From Trissonchulus latispiculum (lineage: Eukaryota; Nematoda; Enoplea; Enoplida; Ironidae), in NCBI GenBank assembly GCA_030248195.1, contig JASAND010012409.1, positions 32,629 through 96,628 of the forward strand: a DNA stretch of 64,000 bases, read 5' to 3'. The notes under the pieces were generated by a model. The model made no database searches. It had not been told where the DNA came from and worked only from the letters and a program-made list of their open reading frames with translations. Made by a program: the position numbers and the translations under genes. Numbering within the stretch: the first letter of the stretch is position 1; every line of letters begins with the position of its first letter. This document shows, in pieces, positions 45,219-56,668 of the stretch.

Positions 45219-47143
45219 TTACTGGCACTCTGTGCGGGTTGCATGAAGTTCTAGAACGAATAGCTCATTTGAATAGATCGATTTGAATGCGTCACCTCTT
45301 CTTCGACCTATCTCGTCCACGTGCCAAACAAACAGGAGCCCGTCCTGCATGAAGAAGTACGTCCGGAGTTTCTGCAACAGAGCATTTTCCTGGTCACCAT
45401 CCGGCAGGAATATCCGTTCAATCACGTCCACCATGGGTTTGAATTCCGGATCTTTGCGCAGCGCGCGTTTCCACTCGGCGGAGGTGAGCACATCATCACC
45501 AATGGCACAGATTTCCGGCGGGTACATGACTTCCGTCCCATCCATTTCCATTTCCTTTAGACGGTCATAGCCTGAAAGACGTGACAACGCGTCTGGAACT
45601 ACATTGTCGCGACCTGGTTGATAACGCACAATGAAATCGAACTCCTGCAGGCGCAAGGCAAATCTTGCCTGTCTTCCAGCTCCCAGCACTGATCTGTTGT
45701 TAAGGAGGTCCTTAACTGCTATAGATAGTGGCGAAACTTCTGACATGCCCAAACCACTCCTGCTCCTTCGAGATCTGTGGCCGAATAATTCCTCTCGTAC
45801 ACCGTGAGTGTACGACTGGCATACGCCACTGGGCGTGTCTTTACCGTCCATGCCTCGCCCGGCTTCTTCGGACTGCGAGGAATCGACACGGGCTGTTCGA
45901 GGACCGCTCCCAAGCCATGATGGCTCTCATCCACCGACAGGATAAAAATATTGTCGAAATCCGGATACGCCAACACCGGAGCTTCGGTCAGAACTTTCTT
46001 CAGTGCGTCGAACGCCCGTTGTCTAGCTTCGGTCCACTCGAAGACAGCATCCTTTTTGAGCAGTTCAATGAGCGGAGCTGCCACCTTGGCATAGTTGGGC
46101 ACAAACCTCCGATAATATCCTGACATTCCGAGGAACGCCTTGACGCCACGGCAATCAGTAGGATTAGGTAGCTTGGCCACTACAGCTACCTTGTCAGGAT
46201 CTACTTCGTAGCCATCCTGACTGATCATATGCCCTAAGAAAGGGACTTTCTTACGGATGAAGACACATTTCTTCAATTTGATCCGCAGTCCGTTATCACG
46301 CAGCTTCTGGAAAACGACCTTGAGCATTTTCAGGTGCTCGCTGAAGGATCGTGATGGAATCAGGACATCATCAATGTAGACAGGCAGTCCAGTAAAAACC
46401 TTTTCCATGATCCTCTGGAAGGTGGCTGGCGCATTGCACAGCCCGAAAGGCATGACGTTCATGTGGAACAGTCCCATGTGAGACACGAACGCTGTCTTCT
46501 CCCGATGCTCAGGGTATACCTCAACCTGCCAATAACCAGCTGCTAGATCTATCGTTGAGAAAATTGCACTACCCTTGAGTTGGTCCATGATCTCGTCAAT
46601 CTTTGGCAGTGGGTAGTTCTCCATCTTGGTGATCTTATTCAGCCTGCGGTAGTCAATGACCAATCTGGTTGAACCATCCTTCTTTCCAACCAGAATGCAG
46701 GGAAAAGACCACGAACTTGTCGAGGGTTTATCGGAGCATCGTTGAGCATGGAGTTTATGTGCTTCTCGACCTCAGCCTTCTGCTTCGGATTCGTACAATA
46801 GGCACGGCTCTTCAGAGGTCCATCCTTGCCTGTATCAATCAGATGCTGATCGATTTTGGTCCGACCAGGATTACCTGGTCGGGCCACCACGTCGTAGTAT
46901 TCCAAGCATCTTCATGAACTCCACCTTGATGTCGTCCGAGCAATCCATCTTATAAAAATCAACATTGGCCTCAATATCCTCCAGTTTTTTCTTGCTCCGT
47001 AGTTTCAGGACGTGGCTCCCGATCCTCAGCAGAGTAGAAATGTTCACCAGTGGCCGTTTCCGAAGGCATTTCCCGATCCTTATCCGCATCAGGATCAGTT
47101 GACTTATGGATCTCGGTTCTATGTTTGGGTTCCTGGACCGCAT
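45219..47143 (-). pseudogene. Gypsy reverse transcriptase and RNase H (frameshifted)
   Basis: The frame at 46663-45719 carries the RT core: VIDYRRLNKIT, FSTIDLAAGYWQV, FGLCNAPATFQ and the catalytic YIDD (PVYIDDVLIP). RNase H follows (FILSVDESHHGLGAVL, RYQPGRDNVVPDALSRL). The N-terminal RT part is in other frames (46905-46639, 47143-46871). RT active-site residues are intact, but the chain is broken by frameshifts. Confidence 0.9.
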
Positions 47144-47252
47144 GTTACTGGCGATTTGGGCCGCTGAACCACGACTGCGTCAGCTTGTTCCATAGATGGC
47201 TGCAATGGTAAATCCAATGGATAGAACCCTGGAAACATCCTGTGTAACTTGC

Positions 47253-48644
47253 TTACACTTTCACCAACCTGTTACGCCCATAGCGAATAGGTGGCTTGAT
47301 GACCGAACCATCTATTGAGATTGTAATGGATGGCTGCAAATCGACCCCTGCCTCCATTACGTAGGATGCTGGCCGTACCGCCTCACGAACCTGGACTGCT
47401 GGACAGGCCTCTCCCATTACCATTCCTTTAGGGAGGTCAACAATTTGGTCTCCTCCATTGTAGACACGAATGTAGGTGACCTTTGGCGCCACAATCAGGA
47501 CACCAGCCTGAGGAAACACTCCACTTGTTTCAATAGCCTCCGGGTTCGCTTCAAACAGCATGAACTGGCTCTTCTGTACGGCTAGTCCTCCTGCCATCGT
47601 ACTCTTTACCGGAACATCCTTTTCTCGACCAGGGAGCACTCTGACCCTTTCCCTGATGCACAAGTTGACCGCTGCAGCCAATGGGATATTGTACACCACC
47701 GATATCTCCTGCAGTTGAGCTGAATTCAAGAACAACACTCGTCCGTAGTAGCTGGACATGAAACCACCACCAGGATGAATGCTGTAACCCATATCATACA
47801 GGAAATCATACTCTATCAGCATTTCCTGTTGTAACTCCGGAACCACATATAACCTGTAAGTTGTACTTTCTGCCATCTGTCCTTGCGTTTGACAAAACCG
47901 TAACGTCAGTTTGCATTGACCAAGGATCGTCAATTTGTTTCCCTCTCCGGCTGCCGAAATGGTAGGCATCTCCGCTGATGTCATAGGCGTCAATGCGTGA
48001 TGCTTAACCCTGTCATAGAACTCCTTTGAGATCAATGAGACAGAAGCGCCGGTGTCCATCAGACCCAGGGCAGTGACATCATTAATCCGGAAAAGGACAT
48101 ATGGCGAGTGACGTAGCGAGATGGAAGCCACTGAGTTCGCAAAATAGACCGCCTCGCCGTTCATGACCTGTCGAACAGCTTCACGGATGTCCTTTTTGGC
48201 CGAACCGTCGTGATCAGCCTCATCTTCAGGATGACCCGAAGTCGAAGGACGGTCCATGTCGTCATCAGGTTCGGTGGCCTTGGACATCTTTTCGACCACA
48301 TAGGCGGTGTCCTCCTGACGGAATTTCTTCATGAAGGCACTCAGAACCTCCTCAAAATCCTCCATGTTGTCTACGACTGTCTTCGCTGCTGCCTTCGTTT
48401 TGAGGGACTGCCGTTGAACGGCACCCTCCATTTTCCCCAGTTTATCCTCCTCTTGACTCCAGGCGTCTTGTGCTTTGGTCAGTCGAGTCCAGTATGCCTC
48501 CAACATGTCCGCGTCTACCTTGGACAAATCCAACGGATCAAACCTATTGAACGTCGGAATATCATCCTGACCTTTGGTGGAGGTCCGGTTCGCGGCTTTA
48601 CGTGGAGTGTGCCAGGTGTCACCGGCTGACCTCTGAAGTTTCAA
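47253..48644 (-). CDS. Gypsy aspartic protease region
   Basis: A 463-codon frame. The active-site motif is LMDTGASVSLISKEF, with a preceding strand (YVLFRINDVTAL) and a second half containing EYDFLYDMGYSIHP. It matures Gag-Pol by acting as a homodimer. The N-terminal 150 residues are charged and may be nucleocapsid linker. The C-terminal part leads towards RT. Confidence 0.85.
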   Translation of the reverse strand: MKLQRSAGDTWHTPRKAANRTSTKGQDDIPTFNRFDPLDLSKVDADMLEAYWTRLTKAQDAWSQEEDKLGKMEGAVQRQSLKTKAAAKTVVDNMEDFEEVLSAFMKKFRQEDTAYVVEKMSKATEPDDDMDRPSTSGHPEDEADHDGSAKKDIREAVRQVMNGEAVYFANSVASISLRHSPYVLFRINDVTALGLMDTGASVSLISKEFYDRVKHHALTPMTSAEMPTISAAGEGNKLTILGQCKLTLRFCQTQGQMAESTTYRLYVVPELQQEMLIEYDFLYDMGYSIHPGGGFMSSYYGRVLFLNSAQLQEISVVYNIPLAAAVNLCIRERVRVLPGREKDVPVKSTMAGGLAVQKSQFMLFEANPEAIETSGVFPQAGVLIVAPKVTYIRVYNGGDQIVDLPKGMVMGEACPAVQVREAVRPASYVMEAGVDLQPSITISIDGSVIKPPIRYGRNRLVKV

Positions 48645-50886
48645 TTTCGGAATAGCTGAAGGTTCCCGGTTCGCGTTCTCGGTCTTCTTGGCAGTAGCAG
48701 ACGTCGATAACGAAGTAGGCTGATCACGAGGGTCGTCCCCGGGGCTCTATCCTGACTAGAAGATGCTTTTCCTGAGCTTCTAGTGTTCGCCTGTTGCTCC
48801 AGCAAGAAGCAGACTTCCTCCGGGTCCAAATCTTGCATGTTCGGATCGTCCAATATCTCACAGGCTGCGACCACTTCGTCGTCCCAGGTTTGCTGACCTG
48901 TTGCCATTGCCTGGCTTTGGACGATCGAGTTCCTGATGTCCTGAAGCTCACGTTTGAGTTCGCGTACATTCCTGCTGATCAGTGAGCTGAACCCTCTCAC
49001 CATGACCAACGGTACAAATGGTCTCCATGGGCTTTGATTGAGTGTCACCATCCTCGACCGCTTCCAAAATACGCACGGCTCGCATGAAGATATCATTTGG
49101 CCTGCGATGTTCCCAAATTCTCGGCATCAGCGAACAAACTGACCACTTTTGCTCGCAATGCCGCTTTAAGTCAAGGAGAGGCCCGCTCCACGACCTTAAG
49201 CTCACGATCCTTCAGCTCTTCCGTCGGAAAGGCTTTACAGGCGAGGGACCTCAACTGATTGAGATAGTCCAGGCTCGATTCTGATGCGAGTTGTTTCCGA
49301 TCGGAGAATTCCCAAGCATATTTGTCGGCCGACTTGGTGACCGGCTCATACAGCTGATGGAGAATGGACACCAATTCATCATAGGTTCCCGTGGTCTGTC
49401 CTTCCAAGTCTTGCTTGACCGCATCATCAAGCAGATACCACAACAATGGCCGTTTGAGTTCAAGCTCGGCGCCACTTGCCTCCCAACTTGACTCAAATGT
49501 CTTCAGCCATGTTGACAATTTGATGGCCCCTTTCCGGCCTTTGAACTTGGAGATTGACTTGAACCACTTGGTGTAGTCATTCAACATCTGTACCTGTTGA
49601 GGCGTCATTCTGACCGTGTTGACCGACCCACCAGACGATGATCGTCGCGGTGGGGGAACAGTCGGCTGGACCGTCTGTTCCTGTGATGGCTGATGACTGG
49701 TTGATGGTCCCATTTTCCCCAAATAATCAGCTAGACTGGTTTCCGGAATTGACGGCATCAAAACCCGACCACCAGCATAAACCCGATGACCGGTTCGTCC
49801 ACCACGAACCGATGGTCGCAAGATATTTGGTCGTCTGGTCACCAGTGATGAGGTTTGTGATGGGGTTGACCAAAGGTCCGGTCGCAAAATCTGGTTATTC
49901 ACGACGGTCGTGTTCAATGTGATCCCGACTGCTCCCTCAGGGCGTTGGGTTGGGTCCCCTGGTCGTCGTTTGTGAGGGCCGAGGCACCATAACTTGTTGT
50001 TCCATTCCTTGGTTCGCTGCTACCGGGGTGATGACACCCGCGCAGCTCCGCGATGGACTGGGCTGATGAGACGGTGAAGCCAAAGCCTGAGTTCCAACGT
50101 TAAATGATGGATCCCAGGACAGCCTATGCTGTGCTCCCGAATCCATGGCCCAACTGTTCAGTGCCGCCGTTCCAAGTGAGAACACGTGCTCCAAATTAAT
50201 TCCAAGATTCTGGTACACTGAATTGACCAGGTCGACCAGGTCGTCCAAAGGTGACAATCCAGGCATTGCTGCAGCTCCCAGGGCCGTCATATCATCATCA
50301 GATTCTTGTAGAGCCTGCTCACGGTCTCGGGACGAACCCAAGTCCATGCGCTCCTCAAGACCGACGACGGTCTGGTCATCGGGACTCGACTCAGAACTCT
50401 GAGGAGAGTCCCTCTGTTCAAATCCAAGTTCCTTCCAGTCCAATGTCCTGTTCATTTCATCGATGAAGCTTCGTGTCTGAGCAGCTGAACCATCAGATTG
50501 GTTGTCATTCAAAGAAATTAGGCTTGTTGCTGCTGTCACAAAGGCCGAGTCCGATGACGGACCCATTCCAGATGATTCAGGCTCAGATAATGTGGTCAGA
50601 GAACTGGAAATCGTTGGATGCAGAGAAGGGGCACTGCTTTTCCGAGCAGTCCCAATGCCCAGCCACTCTTCTTTCATCTCAGATCCGCTGTCGAAGCAGA
50701 ACTGGACCGGGGGCGCATCCTCTGCACCGGTTCCCGGTCGTTGAACGACCTAGAATTCGCTCTCGACGTGGAAGGCAGACATCCTATGCAGTCCAAATGG
50801 GAGTCTCCACGATGTCCAGTCACCGAATAAGGCTGGTGACGTAGTTCCCGTTCTTTCAAGCGTAAGCTTGTTCGCTTTTGGTCCAT
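48641..50886 (-). pseudogene. Gypsy gag (frameshifted)
   Basis: The frame at 49917-49171 has a retrotransposon capsid pattern (WLKTFESSWEASG, LLWYLLDDAVKQDL, WEFSDRKQLASESSLDYLNQ). A Ser/Pro-rich upstream frame (50677-49937) starts MKEEWLGIG and is probably the N-terminus. Downstream frames near 49100-48650 carry the C-terminal part. At least two frameshifts interrupt it. No CCHC knuckle was found. Confidence 0.75.
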
Positions 50887-51494
50887 ATTTAGTTGAACTC
50901 TCTTCTTACTCTAAAAAGATCTTTCTGAAAAATGGCAATTAGCACAACTCAAAAATATTCTTAGGTACCCCAGAAAAATGCACTTGTATACGTATATAAC
51001 AAATTGTACAAAATGCAATAAATTGGTATAAATTGCAGCAGATGACTGCTATTTTTTGCCTGAAAAAGGAACAATTACCAAAATTAACCTAAAATGAAGG
51101 GGATTAGACAAGCAAAATCGCCAACACAAATAAAATTATCACAATAAAATTTTTGTTAATTAGGTGCGAACTTTGGAAAAAACTTCCTAGCTCAAATCCC
51201 AAAAATAGCCCTAAAATTAACTCACCCCAAAAATAAGTGCTGTATTAGAGCCTAAGTTGAGGGAGAACCAAGTATACAATTATACACGTATACAAACAGT
51301 CAGACAATAGGAAAAAATTTCAGATTTTTTACCTTAGGGGGTTTACCTCCCTAAGAAAAGTTGGAAAAACTCGTGCTCTGAACGCGAAGAACTACGGGGG
51401 GAACCACAACGAAATTAAAACAAAAATAAACAAAAATTTGAAAAATCTTACGAAGGTGTTCAGCCAAGAAATCCCTGAGCTCCTGGCAACCTAA
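50887..51494. other. Gypsy 5' leader
   Basis: A non-coding, A-rich region between LTR and gag. Next to the LTR the element strand reads TTAGGTTGCCAGGAGCTCAG, with no familiar TGG-type primer-binding site. Confidence 0.5.
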
Positions 51495-51962
51495 TGTAGC
51501 GGGGCTAGTAGGTTTCCCTACGTACTAACACCGTTACCACGCCCTGACGTAGCGGACGCGGAGAACCAACGGACGAACGGACGGACCAACCAACGTACCA
51601 AAAGCTCTGGGGAGAGCTGGGGAGACACAGAATATTTACACAGTAATTAAGGGGAGAAATAGCGTAGAAATAAGAGCAAGCGCTCTCAGTGACAGAACAA
51701 TACAGAGTGAAGGGGGAAGCGAGTGTTGGGTTGGACCCTCCCAGGAGCGCCCCCTAGTGGAAATTTCCCCCAGTCACGTAGCTCCCAGGTCACGAGGGGG
51801 GGAACCCACCTAATCCCATACATACACGTTGGGGGAGCTATGTGACTTGCAAACGTGTCCCAGCCCAAGGTGATGACGATATATGAAGCCAAGCCGGTAG
51901 CTATGCTAGCTACAACCGCCAGCAACGGAAAGATTGACCGTGTGTCACCTTGATCCGTTACA
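51495..51962 (-). repeat. 5' LTR of the gypsy element (468 bp)
   Basis: TGTAGCGGGGCTAGTAGG ... TTGATCCGTTACA on the plus strand. The outer ends match the 3' LTR; the centre is longer and largely unrelated. Confidence 0.85.
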
Positions 51963-52232
51963 GTTGTCTCCCATAGTTGTCACTCGTGACAACTAGTGGT
52001 TACATGTGAGAACAGATCGTGACTACGCACACTTGCTGTTGACCCAACGCTATGTTTACTATTGCGTTGTCACAACAAAATCGGGCCTTGTCCCAACGTG
52101 TTGTCACCAGTTGTCATAAAGTTGTGTCACTGGTTATACGAACAACGTTGTGACAACTCTGTAGCAACGGCCGTTGTGGCAACGCATTGTAACAACGCGT
52201 GGTCCAAGATTGTCAAGTGTAACCACGGCTTA

Positions 52233-54774
52233 AATGTTTTAGCCATTTAGTCAAAGGGCTGCTCAGTTGTACAAGGCAGTGTGTATGACTACTTAACCAA
52301 ACGACTCGCAATGTTTTAACCATTTAGTCAAATGGCGAAGATGTTTGAGCCATTTGGGTAAATAACCTGCAGCTGACAAAGCCAAGGGTCGGCTTCACGT
52401 GCCAGCACGATACTTAATTACTTAAAACTTTTGAAAATTTAAAATCTTAGGATCAATTAGGTAATAGTTGGGAAGCTGGCTAAGTTTTGCTGAAGTCAGC
52501 TTCAAGAAAATGAACTCCCACTACAAATTGTTTTCTTGATTCTGAAAAATTTCCTCACTTTAAAATCTAAAAAAATCGGGTGGCAATTTTTCATTAAGAA
52601 ATTTAATTTAATTTTTGTTTCAGTAAACCAAGAAAGTTAATTCAACCAGTAAGTGATAATCTATATCCCTAGATTTGAAAATGAAATTGCTTCGGTAAAC
52701 TAGCGTAATCTTACTTATATTTGACCTCCAGTTTACCCTTTAATTGAAGTTCATAGCTCCTACAATAAGTGTGTAGGAGCTGTGTATTTTAGGAGCTTTG
52801 TATGTACTCCCACGCAATTGTTACACATTAAAGAAATGAGGGTGCCATGATGAAACTATTATGTACGTTCATTTTACTGAAGGCAATTAGAGTTTTGTAT
52901 ATTTTTAGAGCTTTAGTGGAAATAATTTTAACTGTCAAATGTGTTGTATTAAACTAAAAATTAGTTTTAATTTTAAAAATTGTACTTTGTAGGTAAACCT
53001 GGCATAAATCTGTATCAATGAAACTTTTGTACTTAAGTCAAAAATCAAAACATTTGGTTAAAATAAAACATTGAAAAGTTAAATGTTATTTTAAACCTTC
53101 CATAGTTAGCACGCGTACAAATTTATTTAACCAATTAAAACTACAACATATTAAGTACTGATAGTTTGTTTTTTCTATAACTGCCCCTCCCTAATACATC
53201 TACACTAACTCTTTCCTCTCCTTCAGACTTAGGTACCGAGAGGGAGCAGTAGTGTGGCGACGTGTCACACAATCATTTCCTTGGGGCACGTATTATTTGT
53301 TTAGACCATAAATCAAGATGAAATCAGATGAAGGTTTCCAAAATAAATTGTCTAAAAATGAATTGTCTAGTAAGTAAGGTATGGGAAGAGAGAGGAAATA
53401 AAAGAGAAGAGGGGAGAAATAAAGAGGTAAGCGTAAAATGAATTTAAATTCAATTAATAGAGGTGGATAGAATTTATAATTCGAAAGAATTTGGAGATTG
53501 AAAAAGTGGTAGTGGAGGAATGTAAGCCTGTACTGAACTAACGAAAAGCTGAATCGAAAAACGGACTTCAGATTCGTGTTCTACGAGCCCAAAACCCCTA
53601 TATACAATGTTTCGGCAAAATTGACGACAAAATTTGTGCACAAGGAGAACGTCGAACCTGGAGGAAATGTAGTTCCAGTCGACCTAACTAACCTCGCCAA
53701 AATAACCTAAGTGAATCCTACCGAACGGAGTTTAACCGCCGATGAAGAGCAAAGACTCAAGTAATAAATGAACCACCCCAAATTTGCTGAAAAATACATG
53801 CTTAAAAATCTACCTACCCAAATATTCTTAGAAAAAGCCCTACTTACCGAATATACAATTCTAAGACAAAAACCTAACTAAAGAAACACCCTAAAAACTC
53901 CCAAAAATTGAGACCACATTTACTGAAATAATATGCCTGACAAGAGCGAACCCCGAAAACGTGTACAAAATTTTGAGTGCGAGTACAAGTACGGAACAAA
54001 GAAAAAGGCCTAACTAAATTACTACAAAGGCTGTGACAAGACAATAAAATATAGAATACAAAAAGTTACTAAGTAGATAAAGGCCAAGACAGAAGACTAA
54101 CCTAATAAATTTAAAACTGAACTATCAGAAAGATTTTAAGAACTTAAGATAATAAGATAAAAAGATATAAGGACAGATAAAGAAGAAGAATAATAGAAAA
54201 TTTAGAATTTATAATAAACACAAAAACAATGACAGTCTAGCTCGACAGGGTCACCCTGGAGCGACAAAGAGTCTAAAGTGGTACCCACTTTAGACTGTTA
54301 AAATACAGGAAGTAAAGCACAGCTAATATAGAGCCAATAGGGGAGCGCAAAGAAAACACACGACCACTCCACAAGACAGAAAAACACAAGACTGAATAAA
54401 TTTTGATGTCTAGACATGACTAGTTTAGACGGTGTTGGCGGAACGGGATTGGTTGATTTTTGAGACCCCCTAGCGGAGCCGTATATGCGCTTCCGTCAAG
54501 ACAGAACAAACAGCGCCACCTATTGACTAGGCTGGCTGACACACATATACGTAATTTACACATAGGCACAGTAAAACTCTCAAGCAAAAGACTTTCACAC
54601 ATAAATTTCAAACAATAATTTCAAACTAATTTCACAACACATTTTCAAAATAAATTATACACATTATAATTCACCCTAAAAATATCATTCCCAATACAAT
54701 TTCAATTAAACTAATTTCAAACACACACATTAATAATTTTAGAGGATCGACGTCACGCCGCCTCATTACACTAT
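52233..54774. other. AT-rich DNA with retroelement-like scraps
   Basis: No host gene is supported. About 53250-53345 matches the left part of TTAA family A. About 53566-53712 is briefly open (FRFVFYEPKTPIYNV, then FVHKENVEPGGNVVPVDL), possibly a retroelement fragment. About 54235-54600 resembles LTR-type DNA with a GTCTAAAGTG...CACTTTAGAC palindrome. Confidence 0.4.
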
Positions 54775-55223
54775 GGATCTTGATTTGAAGGATTCCCAGA
54801 GGCAAATTACCCGAGGCATGGGCATCTTCCAACTGCAATCTTGTAGGCTGCTATTATAAAAATGTAGTTTTTGCAAAAATACGAGCAAATTTCTTCCAGC
54901 GATTGTTGAGTATTTAGTACGCAAGCCAGACGGTTGCCACTTAGCAGATGCGTTCTACTAAAAAATACCCCGAGACCTATTTTAGTTATCCCGATTGCTC
55001 CTTTCTAGCTAAAGTTGCAACTTGCTGAAGTTGGGAAAAGTAGGCAAATCAAGGTTGCGCATACATTTTAGCCAATTACTGCGTAACGAAGAGCGATTCC
55101 ATAATAAATAAAAAGGGTCCCCTGCTGTTTGATAGAGGTATCGAATAATATAATCCATGATTCTCGAAAAAAGTTCTTCAAAGTGTTCAAAGTTGATGTA
55201 TCCAAAAGGAAACACCACCTTAA
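54775..55223. repeat. Right half of a TTAA family A element
   Basis: It matches 25560-26175 (TTTCTAGCTAAAGT, GTTGCGCATACATTTTAGC, TCCAAAAGGAAACACCACC, then TTAA at 55220-55223). The left end is missing. Confidence 0.7.
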
Positions 55224-55941
55224 GATATTAATTCAAAATTCAGGTGCACTTACAAGCTTGAAAGTTGCAAAGTCACGAGTTTGTAATTTCTTGGTGAGCA
55301 GTTTACCTGATAATTGTTGACGACATAATACACTTTAAAACAACTAAATCAGAAAATTAGTTTTACAGGCCGGTTGATTTCACTGTGAGGAGATAATTAA
55401 ACTGCTGTTTCTACAATCCACTTAAAATAGTTAGGCATATAGGACACTGTTGTATACGTTAATTAGTTCACCACTTTTCGCTACGAAGATGAATTAGAAT
55501 CAATAAACACCAAAACCATCCGAAGATACTCCCAGCACGAATGATTCCAAGCCACTACATGAAGAACTTTCTGCTCATATTTCTGCAAGGAAATAAAGTG
55601 AACGGCTCGTCAAGGATTTGTGATCGGAGGAGCGTTGTAGACCGTAAACGTCATGGCATGACTTTCTGGAGAGGGATGAATCTGGAGACGGAGAATGGAG
55701 AGATCGACAAAAAATCAAAGGAGGTTTTTGCCCAAAAAGGGATGAGCGACTACCTCAAAAGGGGTAAGCTCTTGGTCTGGGCAAGTCCAATCCACTCCTC
55801 TATACGTGCATGTGTATGTAGACAATTTCTATATTGTCATGCTTGGTGAGCGAGCGCAAGCAGACAATTATTGTTACGCGATTGACATGAAGTTTGTTTG
55901 ACATTCTTTAAGCTGCTGTAACCATTAGTGATTAGTAAATG
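55224..55941. other. No supported gene
   Basis: A 102-codon plus-strand frame (55541-55849) has no recognisable domain. Nothing else was seen. Confidence 0.45.
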
Positions 55942-56640
55942 AATAAGAATATGAAATTCTTACACGACTATGTACTGAATATGCTTGACATGCTCGGTTC
56001 ATTGCTCGGTTAAAGGTCTCGGGGAGGTCCCACCTTAAGTAATTACATGCTTTCTTATGTACAAACGCGTTTCTCAAGGTTGATTCGCTTGTTAGCTTAG
56101 GCTTACGATAGGAATTTTATTTGAAATTTTTATTATTTATTTTATTATTTATTTATTCGCCAACACAATGAAAAAAATATTAACGAAAAATAAGTAGTTC
56201 ATTAGTTAGATAATTAGTTATAACTTTAATGAGATTAATGGAATTAATAGACTAATTCGACAACAGCATTTTGTCTACTCTTTCCAATGGTATAAAAATT
56301 CTTACACAAAATATGTGGTAAACAACAATTTTTATATCGTTGGAAAGAACAGAAAACATATTACGAAGTTATTGAAGTAGATTTTAATTACATTAACTTA
56401 ATTAAAGCTATAATTAATTGATAGAAATTACTAATAAAATGCCTGCAGTAAGTCTAAGCTAATTATCGAATCAGTGTTGACACACGAATTTGTATGAAGG
56501 CATGTAATTAGTGTTAGGTTGGACTCTTCCCCGAGATTTTCGGCGGGGGGGGGGGCGGGAGTGTGGTCCCAAGCTGACGATGAACCTAGCATGTCATGCA
56601 TGTCCAGAACATAGTAGTGTAAGAGTTTCATGCTCTTATT
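55942..56640. mobile_element. Inverted-repeat (foldback) element
   Basis: AATAAGAATATGAAATTCTT on the left faces AAGAGTTTCATGCTCTTATT on the right. The arms continue through GACATGCT.GGTTCAT and GGTCTCGGGGA-type blocks. The centre near 56300 is itself palindromic (CAATGGTATAAAAATT with its inverse). Non-coding. Confidence 0.7.
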
Positions 56641-56668
56641 CTATTAAGCACTCTTGGTATAGTTGACG

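Larger units (their letters stand above)
33682..51966 (-). mobile_element. 18.3-kb Ty3/gypsy-type LTR retrotransposon
   Basis: Element body 33686-51962, with GTTG duplicated at 33682-33685 and 51963-51966. Order on the minus strand: LTR, 5' leader, gag, protease, RT/RNase H, a foreign insert of about 1 kb, integrase, a large unknown ORF, long 3' region, purine-rich tract, LTR. Several frames are broken and other elements are nested in it, so this copy is not autonomous. The length is far above the usual 5-10 kb. The excess is the extra ORF plus nested insertions. Confidence 0.85.
33629..52232. mobile_element. Small inverted-repeat element split by the gypsy insertion
   Basis: The left remnant (33629-33685) has CTGTGGTTACATTTGACAAT. 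The right remnant (51963-52232) ends with its inverse form ATTGTCAAGTGTAACCACGG. Both contain GTTGTGACAAC-type palindromes. Without the 18.3-kb insertion the original element would be about 330 bp. Confidence 0.75.
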
